Positions 9,544 to 17,318 of a DNA stretch of 64,000 nt are shown in pieces. Location of the stretch: NCBI GenBank assembly GCA_965243835.1, contig OZ251578.1:2108001-2172000 (forward strand), read 5' to 3'. The translations under genes were made by a program, and so were the position numbers. How positions within the stretch are numbered: position 1 is the stretch's first letter; each line of letters begins with the position of its first letter. The notes beneath the pieces are model-generated. The model did no database searches and was not told where the DNA came from. It was given only the letters and a program-made list of their open reading frames with translations. This DNA is from G965202665 sp965243835. GTDB taxonomy: Bacteria > Actinomycetota > Acidimicrobiia > Spongiisociales > Spongiisociaceae.

Positions 9544-9861
9544 CTAGGTATCTTGGGTTCCCTCAGGCGCGCCTAGGCGCAATCCCTCGAACTTTGAGAT
9601 CCCTGGAAACAGGCACATGTGGTCTCGGCTGACCTGAAGCAGGGCCCAGGCCGCCTTTTGGGCCACATGGTCGTTCTCAAAGAGCACCGGATAGCCAGCT
9701 TCTTCGAAGACCCAGGCCGCATCTCGGAAGTTCTCGTTTATCACCACTCCAATGTAGAGACCGTCCAACGAGGTCTCCGTCGCATAAGCGCGGTAAACCC
9801 GCAGGCCGATACTCACGCTATGCAGTTTAGGCAATGCGCCCGTGCCGCACATCGGTTCCAT
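9544..9861 (-). CDS. Hypothetical small protein with strong ribosome site
   Basis: 105 residues, not recognised. AGGAGGT lies 6 nt before the ATG, one of the best ribosome-binding sites in the window. The sequence alternates strands and helices (SIGLRVYRAYATETSLDGLYIGV, written here only in part), which fits a small cytosolic alpha/beta domain. Phrases such as EEAGYPVLFENDHVAQKAAWALLQ suggest a metabolite- or protein-binding role, but no family could be named. It is the middle gene of the small three-gene set. Confidence 0.6.
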   Translation of the reverse strand: MEPMCGTGALPKLHSVSIGLRVYRAYATETSLDGLYIGVVINENFRDAAWVFEEAGYPVLFENDHVAQKAAWALLQVSRDHMCLFPGISKFEGLRLGAPEGTQDT

Positions 9862-9888
9862 TGCTTTACCTCCTATCCTATTGCTTGC

Positions 9889-10080
9889 TTATCGGAACCG
9901 GGGGCGGGTTCTTACCGCCACCCAACAAAAAGCCAACGTTCTCCGGACAATGTTCCAACTGCATAAGAAGATGAACCCGGCCAGCGGCAACAACCATACG
10001 AATACGTAAAGCAGAACGATTAGCCCCTTGCCGAACCACCGCAGTGGTAAGAACATCAGCCAAACGATGAATGAAATCAT
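9889..10080 (-). CDS. Small membrane protein
   Basis: 63 residues. Two hydrophobic segments (FIVWLMFLPLRW and LIVLLYVFVWLLPLAGFIFL) are followed by a basic tail (VRTRPRFR), giving a predicted two-helix inner-membrane protein. GGAAGGAATAGAACA precedes the ATG. It is first in the set of three small co-directional genes and so the most likely membrane partner of the other two. Function unknown. Confidence 0.55.
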   Translation of the reverse strand: MISFIVWLMFLPLRWFGKGLIVLLYVFVWLLPLAGFIFLCSWNIVRRTLAFCWVAVRTRPRFR

Positions 10081-10415
10081 TGTTCTATTCCTTCCTCGGA
10101 GTGAACTCCGTATCCACTCCGCTATTTTTGCCTTACCTCCATTTTGGAGATTATTTCAATAACCACCGGTTTAGCGGTTCAAATTGGAATTTTCCTCTCA
10201 CTTAAGGGGGGGAAGACCGCTCACCACCTTGAGCAACTCACCGTTGAGCAGTTATTTTAGAGCTTTTAGCGTTGTTTGTAAGACAAATCCTGTTAAAGGT
10301 TATCCACAGGTAAGAGTAAAATTTTAGGCTCCCCAAAAAATCTTTTCTTAGTGTCGCAAGACATCCAGCACTTGCGGAAAAGTTTTTCCAATCCTACTAT
10401 ACATAACGCGAAATT
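10081..10415. other. AT-rich intergenic region
   Basis: No convincing gene. The stretch is much richer in A and T than its surroundings. It probably holds the promoter of the three small minus-strand genes, but I could not place a clear -35/-10 pair. A short frame starting ATGGAGGTAAGG (minus strand, near 10141) could be a leader and is too weak to call. Confidence 0.4.
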
Positions 10416-10760
10416 TCATTGTTCCAAGCTTTTAACGGTAAGCGCACTGGTAACGCTAATAGGGCCGGTCATTTCATTATCGTTAACCTCGGCTTCCGAC
10501 GCCCCGTCTTCATGGTTCAAGGACAGAAAGTCCTTCTTGAAAGCGTCCTGTCCAAACCGCTGGTTTGCGTCCCGGCCATATGCGGCGTCCCTGTCCCCGA
10601 AGATGATCCCCGCGCGCCGAATAGTCGGGTTAGTTATCCAGCACAGAATGCCGGAACGGGCCCGGTACCCAACGCCTCGCCCACCTCGTCCGGGCGGGAC
10701 CCGTCCAACACTCCCTGGTGGCCCTCAGCCGCCATCACCCCCAACTGCGTCTAGGGCCTA
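10416..10760 (-). pseudogene. Decayed C-terminal half of a DUF222/HNH protein
   Basis: Minus-strand sequence aligns with the intact neighbour around its 'GSRPDGECEILG...PPSVL' and 'GIIFG' segments but is interrupted by stops and frameshifts. After GIIFG the frame continues into an unrelated-looking tail (QRFGQDAFKKDFLSLNHEDG...) that stops at 10416. It may be a recombined end. No start codon or HNH site remains. Confidence 0.6.
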
Positions 10761-10815
10761 CCCGATTTCTTACCGCCGGGTTTTGCCGATAGGCGGGTTG
10801 GGGACGCTGTGCCCG

Positions 10816-12381
10816 TCAGGGGGGCGCGGCGCGGGCGGGGGGTTTGGCCGGCTTGCGCGCAGAGGGCGGGGGTGGTCTGGTGCGGGGGCGGGTTTGCCAC
10901 TTGTTTCCGGTTTTTACCAGTTCCCGGTTGTGTTCCTGCAACTCCCGGTGGTGAGGCCCGCACAGAGAAACCAGGTTGTCAATATCGGTGGGACCTCCAT
11001 CGTACCAGTCCCGCAGGTGGTGCAACTCGGTGCGGTGAACGGGAGCGTCGCACCGCACGCATCCCTTGTCCCGCACCGCGGCCGCCAAGCGTTGCGCCCC
11101 GTTGCCCAGTCGTTGGTTGCGTCCCAGCCACAACACGCGGCCTTTGCCCCCGAAGATGATCCCGCACACGGAAGTATCGGGCGAAAGGTTGCCCAAAACA
11201 GAAGGCGGAACCGGCCCGGCACCCAGGATTTCGCACTCCCCATCAGGGCGGGAGCCGTCTAACCTGCCCAAGTCGGCTACTACCACCACCTGCGTGGGTT
11301 CTTTACCCGACCCCCCGCGGTCGGGAAGGGGCTCCAGGGTGTGGGCGCGGCGGCCGGTGATAAGTTCCATCAAGGCGTCCGTCCGGCGTTGCTCGTTGGT
11401 GCGAACATCGTCGGGGTGAACCTCCCCGCCGGAGTCGTCGCGTCGTAGCAGGTCGGTGTGTTTGTCCAGGGCTTGCCGCACCTGCCCGAAGCTGATGTAG
11501 TCCATCTCGGCGTGCAGGATTCCCATCTCCAGTTCCTTGCTCCAAAACAGGTGCGTCTTCCGTTGCCTCTTCTGCCGCCCTAGCAACTCCTCGCCCCGGT
11601 CCGGGCTGTGGGCGTTGGCCCACCGACGGGACCGCTTGCGGAAATCATCGGGGTTGGAGACCGCGGCTTCCGCCAACAACCCCCGGTTATCGTCCACCTG
11701 CCGGGCTCCGCACTCCCCGGCGGCGTTAGCCAACGCAGCAGCGTTCGACATGGTGATCTCCCCCGCCTCCAGCTTGGCCCGCGTGTTGGGCATTTCCTCC
11801 AACCGCCGGGACATCCGCGACAGGTGCTTGGCCTCCCGGTTGGTAACCCCCAACTGATCCCGCAACACCTCGCCCGACCCGGCTCCCCCATCGGCGCGGC
11901 TGACCCGGCCAGCCAACTCGCATTGCAGGGAAGACACCTGGGCTTCGATTTGCCTGGTCGCTTCCGCCACCTGACCCAACTGGGCCCGGGAGGCTCCCGT
12001 TCCCAGCAACCGGCGCAGGGCGGCCATGATGTCGGCGTTGTCCGTCACGGCCCGGACACAGACCTGCTCGGGATTTCCTCCCGGTTGGCAACCACCCAGC
12101 TGATCCCGCACCGCCTCGCCCAACCCGGCTCCCCCATCGGCGCAATCAAGCAGGACGCCCAACTCGCGTCCCAAGGAAGACATCTGAACCTCAATCTGCT
12201 TCACCGCTTCCGCCACCTCCCCCAGCTCCGCCCGGGACAGGTCCGGTCCGACCAGTCGGCGCAGGACGGCCAAGTCGGCGGCGGTGGCGGTTTTCACCCG
12301 CGCGCAGATTTCCCGCGGGGTTTCAGATGGAGCTTGGTTGTTGTGTTGCATGGTGTTCACCTTAGGAGGAGGGTGTGACAT
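10816..12381 (-). CDS. DUF222 / HNH endonuclease-domain protein with duplicated N-terminal module
   Basis: 521 residues from the ATG at 12381. An internal ATG at 12351 has AAGGTG 6 nt upstream and may be the true start. The C-terminal HNH site is clear: CVRCDAPVHRTELHHLRDWY, then NLVSLCGPHHRE. The central part is the DUF222 domain. Uniquely here, the ~80-residue N-terminal module ('LRRL.G...SRA.LG.VAEA..QIE.Q.SSL...') occurs twice in a row, at about residues 18-95 and 98-178. The related full-length copy at 49 kb has it once. These proteins occur in many copies in actinobacteria and their biological role is unclear; mobility and DNA-damage roles have been proposed. A consensus promoter lies just upstream. 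Confidence 0.85.
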   Translation of the reverse strand: MSHPPPKVNTMQHNNQAPSETPREICARVKTATAADLAVLRRLVGPDLSRAELGEVAEAVKQIEVQMSSLGRELGVLLDCADGGAGLGEAVRDQLGGCQPGGNPEQVCVRAVTDNADIMAALRRLLGTGASRAQLGQVAEATRQIEAQVSSLQCELAGRVSRADGGAGSGEVLRDQLGVTNREAKHLSRMSRRLEEMPNTRAKLEAGEITMSNAAALANAAGECGARQVDDNRGLLAEAAVSNPDDFRKRSRRWANAHSPDRGEELLGRQKRQRKTHLFWSKELEMGILHAEMDYISFGQVRQALDKHTDLLRRDDSGGEVHPDDVRTNEQRRTDALMELITGRRAHTLEPLPDRGGSGKEPTQVVVVADLGRLDGSRPDGECEILGAGPVPPSVLGNLSPDTSVCGIIFGGKGRVLWLGRNQRLGNGAQRLAAAVRDKGCVRCDAPVHRTELHHLRDWYDGGPTDIDNLVSLCGPHHRELQEHNRELVKTGNKWQTRPRTRPPPPSARKPAKPPARAAPP

Positions 12382-12431
12382 TTTTGGGTTTGTATAGAGT
12401 ATAACCGGATAGAGTAGTATTTTATTCCCGT

Positions 12432-12460
12432 ATTCTACCTTATTTTAAAAACATTGTCAA
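12432..12460 (-). promoter_or_regulatory. Sigma70-type promoter of DUF222 gene
   Basis: On the minus strand TTGACA (12460-12455), a 17-nt spacer, then TAGAAT (12437-12432), about 50 nt before the ATG at 12381. The same arrangement occurs before two other copies of the family (12875-12903 and 48969-48997), and the surrounding ~70 bp are conserved. Confidence 0.8.
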
Positions 12461-12461
12461 A

Positions 12462-12821
12462 TCAACCATCCGCCACCCCCCTTCCCGCCAACGGGACATT
12501 CTGCGACAGTTCACTACCTTCCGGTTGGCAACCACCCAACTGATCCCGCACCGCCTCGCCCAACCCGGCTCCCCCGCCAGCGCAATCGGGCAGGATGGCC
12601 AACTCCCGTCCCAAGGAAGACATCTGAACCTCGATCTGCGTCACCGCTTCCGCCACCTGACCCAACTGGACCCGGGAAGCCCCCGCTCCCGGCAACCGGC
12701 GCAGGGCGGCCATGATGTCGGCGATGTCCGCCACAGCCCGAGCGCAGACCAGCTCTAGGGTGTCGGATGGGGCGCGGTTGTTATGTTGCATGGCATTCAC
12801 CTTAGAAAGAGGGTGTGACAT
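12462..12821 (-). CDS. Truncated DUF222 minigene (N-terminal module only)
   Basis: 119 residues made of the same ~80-residue N-terminal module as the full-length DUF222 protein (ALRRLPGAGASRVQLGQVAE, then IEVQMSSLGRELAIL), followed by an unrelated 25-residue tail ending in GVADG. It keeps the shared leader (MSHPLSKVNAMQHNN), with AAGGTG before the second ATG, and its own promoter. No HNH site. It could be a decayed gene, or a stand-alone module that still makes a small protein. Confidence 0.55.
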   Translation of the reverse strand: MSHPLSKVNAMQHNNRAPSDTLELVCARAVADIADIMAALRRLPGAGASRVQLGQVAEAVTQIEVQMSSLGRELAILPDCAGGGAGLGEAVRDQLGGCQPEGSELSQNVPLAGRGVADG

Positions 12822-12874
12822 TTTAGGTTTGTATAGAGTATAACCGAATAAGATAGGATATTATTTATTCCCAT

Positions 12875-12903
12875 ATTCTACCTTATTTTAAAAACATCTT
12901 CAA
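12875..12903 (-). promoter_or_regulatory. Promoter of truncated DUF222 minigene
   Basis: Minus strand TTGAAG (12903-12898), 17-nt spacer, TAGAAT (12880-12875). The spacer and downstream AT-rich sequence are nearly identical to the other two family promoters. It faces the minigene that starts at 12821. Confidence 0.7.
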
Positions 12904-13425
12904 ATCAGCCATCCGCCGCCCCCCCGCTAGAACCAGGTCCCTTGGACGCGGCGCCGCCGACCGACTCGGAAACCGTCCCCTTCGGCAACCCCTCGCCTCG
13001 GTTCGGGCTGCAGGCGTCGGCCAACGCAACGGCGTTTGACAACGTGATTTCTCCTCCGCCCAGCTTGGCCCGCGTGTCGGGCGTCTCCCCCAACCGGCGG
13101 GATGTCTGCGACAACCGCCCGGCCTCCCGGTCGGCGACCCCGACTCATCCCGCAACGCCCCGCTCGACCCGGCTCCCCCATCGGCGCAATCGAACAGGAC
13201 GGCCAACTCGCGTCCCAAGGAAGACATCTGAACCTCGATCCGCAACATCGCTTCCGCCGCCTGACCCAACTGGACCCGGGAAGCCCCCGCTCCCGGCAAC
13301 CGGCGCAGGGCGGCCATGGCGTCGGCGCTGTCCGCCACGGCCCGGGCGCAGACCAGCTCGGGGGTGTCGGATGGGGCGCGGTTGTCGTGTCGCATGACGC
13401 TCACCTTAGGAAGAGGGTGTGACAT
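12883..13425 (-). pseudogene. Truncated, frameshifted DUF222 copy
   Basis: The first ~100 residues repeat the N-terminal module (MAALRRLPGAGASRVQLGQ, then SSLGRELAVLFDCADGGAGS). After that, fragments of the next DUF222 segment (MSQTSRRLGETPDTRAKLGG...) continue in a different frame, so the gene has lost its frame and its entire HNH half. The end (GCGGCGGATGGCTGA) matches the 3' junction of the other truncated copies at 12462 and 48972. Confidence 0.6.
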
Positions 13426-13472
13426 TTCGGGAAGGAGCCCGGGCCTCTATCTGCGTCACCGGTTTCCGCCGC

Positions 13473-13637
13473 CTACCCCAGCTCCGCCCGGGACAGGTCC
13501 GGCCCGACCAGTCGGCGCAGGTCGACGAGCCCGTCGGCGGTTACGCTTTTCACCCGCACGCAGATTTCCTGCGGGGTTTCGGGCGGGGCATGGCGGTTGC
13601 GTAGCATGACGTTCACCCTAGGAGGGGGGTGCGACAT
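13473..13637 (-). pseudogene. 5' fragment of a DUF222 gene
   Basis: Begins with the family leader (MSHPPPRVNVMLRNR) and runs through the first ~50 codons (ICVRVKSVTADGLVDLRRLV, then GPDLSRAELG), ending where the other copies continue 'EVAEAV'. Nothing of the remaining gene follows. It is the most upstream member of the minus-strand array. Confidence 0.55.
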
Positions 13638-13821
13638 TCTTATGGAGACCTGGTATGGCGGCATGGCGGCCGCGGCGGTCGTCCCGCTAAGGTAGATTGA
13701 CGGACGCAAGCGCCGTTTCCCGTCCCGACCGGCTCGCCCCGCGCCGGCTTGTCACAACACTCCCCTACGATAAAGACCATGCCCATGCCCACTCAACCAA
13801 CCGCTCCCCGCGCCCGCGCCC

Positions 13822-14751
13822 ATGCCGCCTGACGTAAGCATCGTCCTGCCGGTGTTCAACGAGGCCGGGCACTTGGCCCGGGAGGTGCGGCGCATCGCCC
13901 GCGCCATGGACGATTCCCCCTACCGCTACGAAATCATCGTGGTGGACGACGGCTCCACCGACGGTTGCCTGGACGAACTGGACGACCTGCCGGAGGCCGG
14001 AGGCCGGGTGCGGATAACGTCCTTCGCCCAGAACCGGGGGACAGGGGCGGCCCGCAAAGCCGGAACCATCCTGGCCGAGGGGGAGACGGTGGTGTGGACC
14101 GACGCCGATATGACCTATCCCAACGATGAAATCCCCGAACTGCTGGAACGGTTGCCGGGCTGGGACATGGTGGTGGGGGCCCGCCGCTCCGAGGGCGGTT
14201 CCCTGCGCTGGTTGCGGGTGCCCGCCAAGTGGCTGATCCGCCAACTGGCCTCTTTTCTGACCAACACCCGCATTCCCGACCTTAATTCGGGTTTCCGGGC
14301 TTTCCGCCGGGAGGTGGCCGTCCAATACCTGCACCTGCTGCCCGCCGGGTTCAGTTGCGTCACTACCCTCACCATGAGTTTTCTGAGCAACGGGTACGCG
14401 GTGCGCTACGCCCCCGTCGATTACGCCCCCCGCTCCGGCCGTTCCAAGTTTCACTGGGGGCGGGACACCGCCCGTTACCTGCGGCAGGTGATCCGGATGG
14501 TGCTGCTGTGGAACCCGCTCCGGTTCTTCGCCCCCGTCGGCTCCCTGCTGGGGGCGGCCGGCCTGGCCAAGCTGGCCTACGACCTGATCACCAAGGACCT
14601 GCGGGTGACCACCAACGCGGTGGTGCTGCTCTTGACGGCGGCCGCCGTCCTGATAGTGGCCTTGGTGGCCGACCTGCTGGTGCAACTCAACAAACCCCGC
14701 GACTGGGTCCTGCCCGCCCACTCCCCCGGCCGCGATCCCCGAGATTCCTGA
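13822..14751 (+). CDS. Polyprenyl-phosphate glycosyltransferase, GT2 (GtrB/DPM1-like)
   Basis: 309 residues. VSIVLPVFNEAGHL, IIVVDDGSTDG and VVWTDADMTYPNDEIPELL are the GT2 nucleotide-sugar and metal-binding motifs. VVGARRSEGG and GFRAFRREV are typical of the dolichyl/undecaprenyl-phosphate mannose synthase group. Two C-terminal hydrophobic segments (FFAPVGSLLGAAGLAKLAY and VVLLLTAAAVLIVALVADL) give a membrane hairpin. It probably transfers a hexose to undecaprenyl phosphate, supplying lipid-linked donors to enzymes such as the GT39-like protein at 7.5-9.0 kb. It heads a plus-strand operon with the next three genes. Confidence 0.85.
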   Translation: MPPDVSIVLPVFNEAGHLAREVRRIARAMDDSPYRYEIIVVDDGSTDGCLDELDDLPEAGGRVRITSFAQNRGTGAARKAGTILAEGETVVWTDADMTYPNDEIPELLERLPGWDMVVGARRSEGGSLRWLRVPAKWLIRQLASFLTNTRIPDLNSGFRAFRREVAVQYLHLLPAGFSCVTTLTMSFLSNGYAVRYAPVDYAPRSGRSKFHWGRDTARYLRQVIRMVLLWNPLRFFAPVGSLLGAAGLAKLAYDLITKDLRVTTNAVVLLLTAAAVLIVALVADLLVQLNKPRDWVLPAHSPGRDPRDS

Positions 14752-14755
14752 TCCG

Positions 14756-15829
14756 ATGGGCCCCCGCATCGCCATCGCCGGCTGGTTCGGCTCCGGCAAC
14801 CTGGGCGACGAGCTGATACTGCGCGCCCTGATCCGCAACCTGCGGGACCTGTCCGCGGACCCGATGGCGATCACCTTGGACTCCGACCACACCTGGCTCA
14901 ACCACCGGATCGACTCGGTCGTCCACCGTTCCCCCCGCGACCACCGCCGCCTGGCCGCCGCCCTGCGCCGCGCCGACGGCTTGTTGCTGGCGGGGGGCCT
15001 GATCCAGGACGAAACCTCGGCGTGGAACCTCCCTTTCCACGCCGGGCGGATGTGGGCCGCGGGCGGGATGCCGACGGCGGCCGTGGGACTGGGGGCGGGC
15101 CGGGTGCGGGGACGATGGGGAAGAACGCTGGCCAACCGGATGATGCGCCGGGCCTCCCCGGTGGTGGCGCGGGACCGGGATTCGGCCACCCGGCTGGGCG
15201 ACCTGGGGGTGCGGGGCGTCCGGGTGGGGGCGGATCCGGTTTTGTCCCTGCCGACGGAACCGGTGGCGGCCGGCAACACCATGTGCGTGATTTTGCGCCC
15301 TCCCAACCGCCCGGGGCCGGGAACGGCGGCCGCCAAAGCCCGCCCCCCCTCCCCGGAGGAGGCGCAACGCCTGGCGGAGGCGTTGGACGCCGCCGCCTCC
15401 GCTTTGGGTTTCACCATCCGCATGACGGCTTTCCACGCCGACCGGGACGGGCCGGTGCACGAAGAAGTGGCCCGGCGCCTGAACACCCCCGCCGAGTTGC
15501 TGTCCCCGGCCCCGGACGAGGCGATAACCGAGGTGGGGCGCAGCCGGCTGGTGGTGGCCATGCGCTACCACGGCGCGGTGGCCGCCCTGCTCGCCGACCG
15601 CCCGGCCCTCCTCATCGACTATTCCCCCAAAATGCGTTCGCTGGCGGCGGAAGGCGGAGGATGGGCGCCCCTGCTCGACTACGGGGAGTTGAACCCGGAC
15701 CGCTTGCGGGAAGCGGCCGGGGAGGCGATGGAAAGGCCGGAGAGGGCGTCCGCCGCCCGGGAGGAGATGCAGGCGCGCCTGGGGGTCAACCGGCGGGCGT
15801 TGGAGGAAGCGGCGGCGTGCGCAACCTAG
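14756..15829 (+). CDS. Polysaccharide pyruvyl transferase family protein (CsaB-like)
   Basis: 357 residues. The N-terminus IAGWFGSGNLGDELIL is the family's phosphate-binding-like signature. LLLAGGLIQDETS, VGLGAGRVRG and VARDRDSATRL follow in the usual order, and VVAMRYHGAVAALLADRP is the conserved late motif. Known members add pyruvate ketals to wall polysaccharides, which can serve as binding sites for SLH domains. Two SLH proteins occur in this window, so such a role is attractive here but inferred. It starts 4 nt after the GT2 gene and overlaps the next gene by 13 nt. Confidence 0.85.
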   Translation: MGPRIAIAGWFGSGNLGDELILRALIRNLRDLSADPMAITLDSDHTWLNHRIDSVVHRSPRDHRRLAAALRRADGLLLAGGLIQDETSAWNLPFHAGRMWAAGGMPTAAVGLGAGRVRGRWGRTLANRMMRRASPVVARDRDSATRLGDLGVRGVRVGADPVLSLPTEPVAAGNTMCVILRPPNRPGPGTAAAKARPPSPEEAQRLAEALDAAASALGFTIRMTAFHADRDGPVHEEVARRLNTPAELLSPAPDEAITEVGRSRLVVAMRYHGAVAALLADRPALLIDYSPKMRSLAAEGGGWAPLLDYGELNPDRLREAAGEAMERPERASAAREEMQARLGVNRRALEEAAACAT

Positions 15830-16782
15830 TCGCGGAGTTGCGGGCCCGCTTTCCGGCGTTCCTGAAATGGCTGCGCATCTCCTACTTGACCGTTTTGGCC
15901 GGACTGGTGATTTGGGCGGTGATCCGCTACCGGACGGAAGTGGCGGACCTGATCGCAGGCGCCCGCCCCGGCTGGCTGGTCCTGTCGCTGGTCAGCAGCC
16001 TGGGAATGATCTGGTGGGGGGCCTGGTTCTGGACGAACTGCCTGGCCATGCTGAGGTCCCGCCCCAACCTGTGGGAGGTGACCCTGGTCACCGCCCGTTC
16101 CTTGCCCGCCCGCTACATTCCCGGCTCGGTGTGGTTCGCGGTGGGGAGGGTGGGCCTGTTGCGGGCGCGGGGGTTGCCGCTGGGTTCGCTGAGCGTCACC
16201 GCCGGGTTGGAGATCGTGATGAGCCTGGGGGTGGCCTTGGCCTGCGGGGCGGCCATCTCCGGGGCGGCCGGCATCTTACCCGGCGGCTACTGGTGGGTGG
16301 CGGCCCTGGTGACGGTCCTGATTGCGGGGGCCGCCCCTCCGGCGGGCGGCCGTATCCTGCGCTGGGCCGCCGCCAAGTGGGGCTGGGAGATGCGCCTCAC
16401 CTGGTCCGGTTATCTGCGGCTGATGGGCATCACCCTGGGGTTCTGGGCCTGGTCGGCCATGACTTTCCTGTTCTACGCGCGGGCGTTTCCGGCCGACGAC
16501 CGGTTCGGAAACATCGCGGTGGCCGGGGCGTTCCTGCTCACTTGGGGGCTGTCCTTCCTGGCCCCGTTCGCCCCGCAGGGCATCGGCGTTTTCGAAGTGT
16601 CGCTGGCCTTGGTGCTGGGAGGGGAGGGAGTGGCGGGAATGGCGGTGGTGTGGGGCGGCTACCGGATAATCATCGGAACCCGCGACATCCTGGCCGCGGG
16701 GCTGGCAGAATGGATAACCGCCCGCCGGGAAATGCGGACCGCCCGGACGGGAAGCGAGCAAGGAGGCGGCCATGAGCGATGA
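15817..16782 (+). CDS. UPF0104/AglD-like multi-pass membrane protein (putative flippase)
   Basis: About 321 residues from a GTG at 15817, with GGAGG 10 nt upstream; the frame is open far upstream but shows no homology there. About eight hydrophobic helices. SLPARYIPGSVWFAVGRVGL and FLAPFAPQGIGVFEVSLALV are the conserved segments of the lysylphosphatidylglycerol-synthase membrane domain / AglD family. Family members move or modify lipid-linked substrates, and in glycan operons are usually annotated as flippases. The soluble aminoacyl-transferase domain of MprF is absent, so MprF activity is unlikely. Confidence 0.75.
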   Translation: MRNLVAELRARFPAFLKWLRISYLTVLAGLVIWAVIRYRTEVADLIAGARPGWLVLSLVSSLGMIWWGAWFWTNCLAMLRSRPNLWEVTLVTARSLPARYIPGSVWFAVGRVGLLRARGLPLGSLSVTAGLEIVMSLGVALACGAAISGAAGILPGGYWWVAALVTVLIAGAAPPAGGRILRWAAAKWGWEMRLTWSGYLRLMGITLGFWAWSAMTFLFYARAFPADDRFGNIAVAGAFLLTWGLSFLAPFAPQGIGVFEVSLALVLGGEGVAGMAVVWGGYRIIIGTRDILAAGLAEWITARREMRTARTGSEQGGGHER

Positions 16783-17170
16783 ACGGGGACCTTTTCGGAC
16801 CTGGAACGGGGTGGAGCGTTTCGAACTTTTTCCGGGAGTGAAACTGCACGCCATCGGAGGGGAGCAGGTCATGGTGTGCCGGGTCTCCTACGCTCCCGGC
16901 GTCACCGTGGCCCTGCACCATCACGAACACAGCGAGCAGGTGGTGCTCCTGCTGGAAGGGGATTTGACTTTCACCATCGGGGAGCACACCCGCCGGCTGG
17001 CCCCGGGCGACACGGCGGTGGTGAACAAGGGCGTCCCCCACGAGTTGCATTCCGAAGGCGGATGCGAGTTCATCGAAGCCCTGTCCCCGCCGCCCCGCGA
17101 CCACATCCCCGACCCCCGCCGCGACCTGGTCCTGGGCGAACAAGGCGATTCCCTGCACGTAGAACGCTAA
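16772..17170 (+). CDS. Cupin-domain protein
   Basis: 132 residues forming one small double-stranded beta-helix domain. VALHHHEHSEQVVLLLEGDL is cupin motif 1, with two His and a Glu as metal ligands. DTAVVNKGVPHELHSEG is motif 2 with the last His. It overlaps the membrane-protein gene by 11 nt, so translation is probably coupled. In sugar operons single cupins are often isomerases, epimerases or sensors. Nothing here decides among these. Confidence 0.85.
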   Translation: MSDERGPFRTWNGVERFELFPGVKLHAIGGEQVMVCRVSYAPGVTVALHHHEHSEQVVLLLEGDLTFTIGEHTRRLAPGDTAVVNKGVPHELHSEGGCEFIEALSPPPRDHIPDPRRDLVLGEQGDSLHVER

Positions 17171-17218
17171 GCCCCCCGCCCCGTCGGAACCCGCCCTGAT
17201 ACGCGAAGAGCCGGACAA

Positions 17219-17265
17219 CCACCAACCACTTAGGACTGTCAACAACCTAATGGCCATCTACACCT
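17219..17265 (+). repeat. Solitary IS481-family right end
   Basis: CCACCAACCA followed by ACTGTCAACAACCTAATGGC and CATCTACACCTA matches the right end of the IS481 element ending at 33526 almost base for base. No transposase or partner end lies nearby, so this is a footprint of a lost or recombined copy. Confidence 0.75.
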
Positions 17266-17318
17266 AGTCTATCCGAATAGCCAGGCCGGAAGCGGAGGAA
17301 GATTACCCGCTGGGCTAT

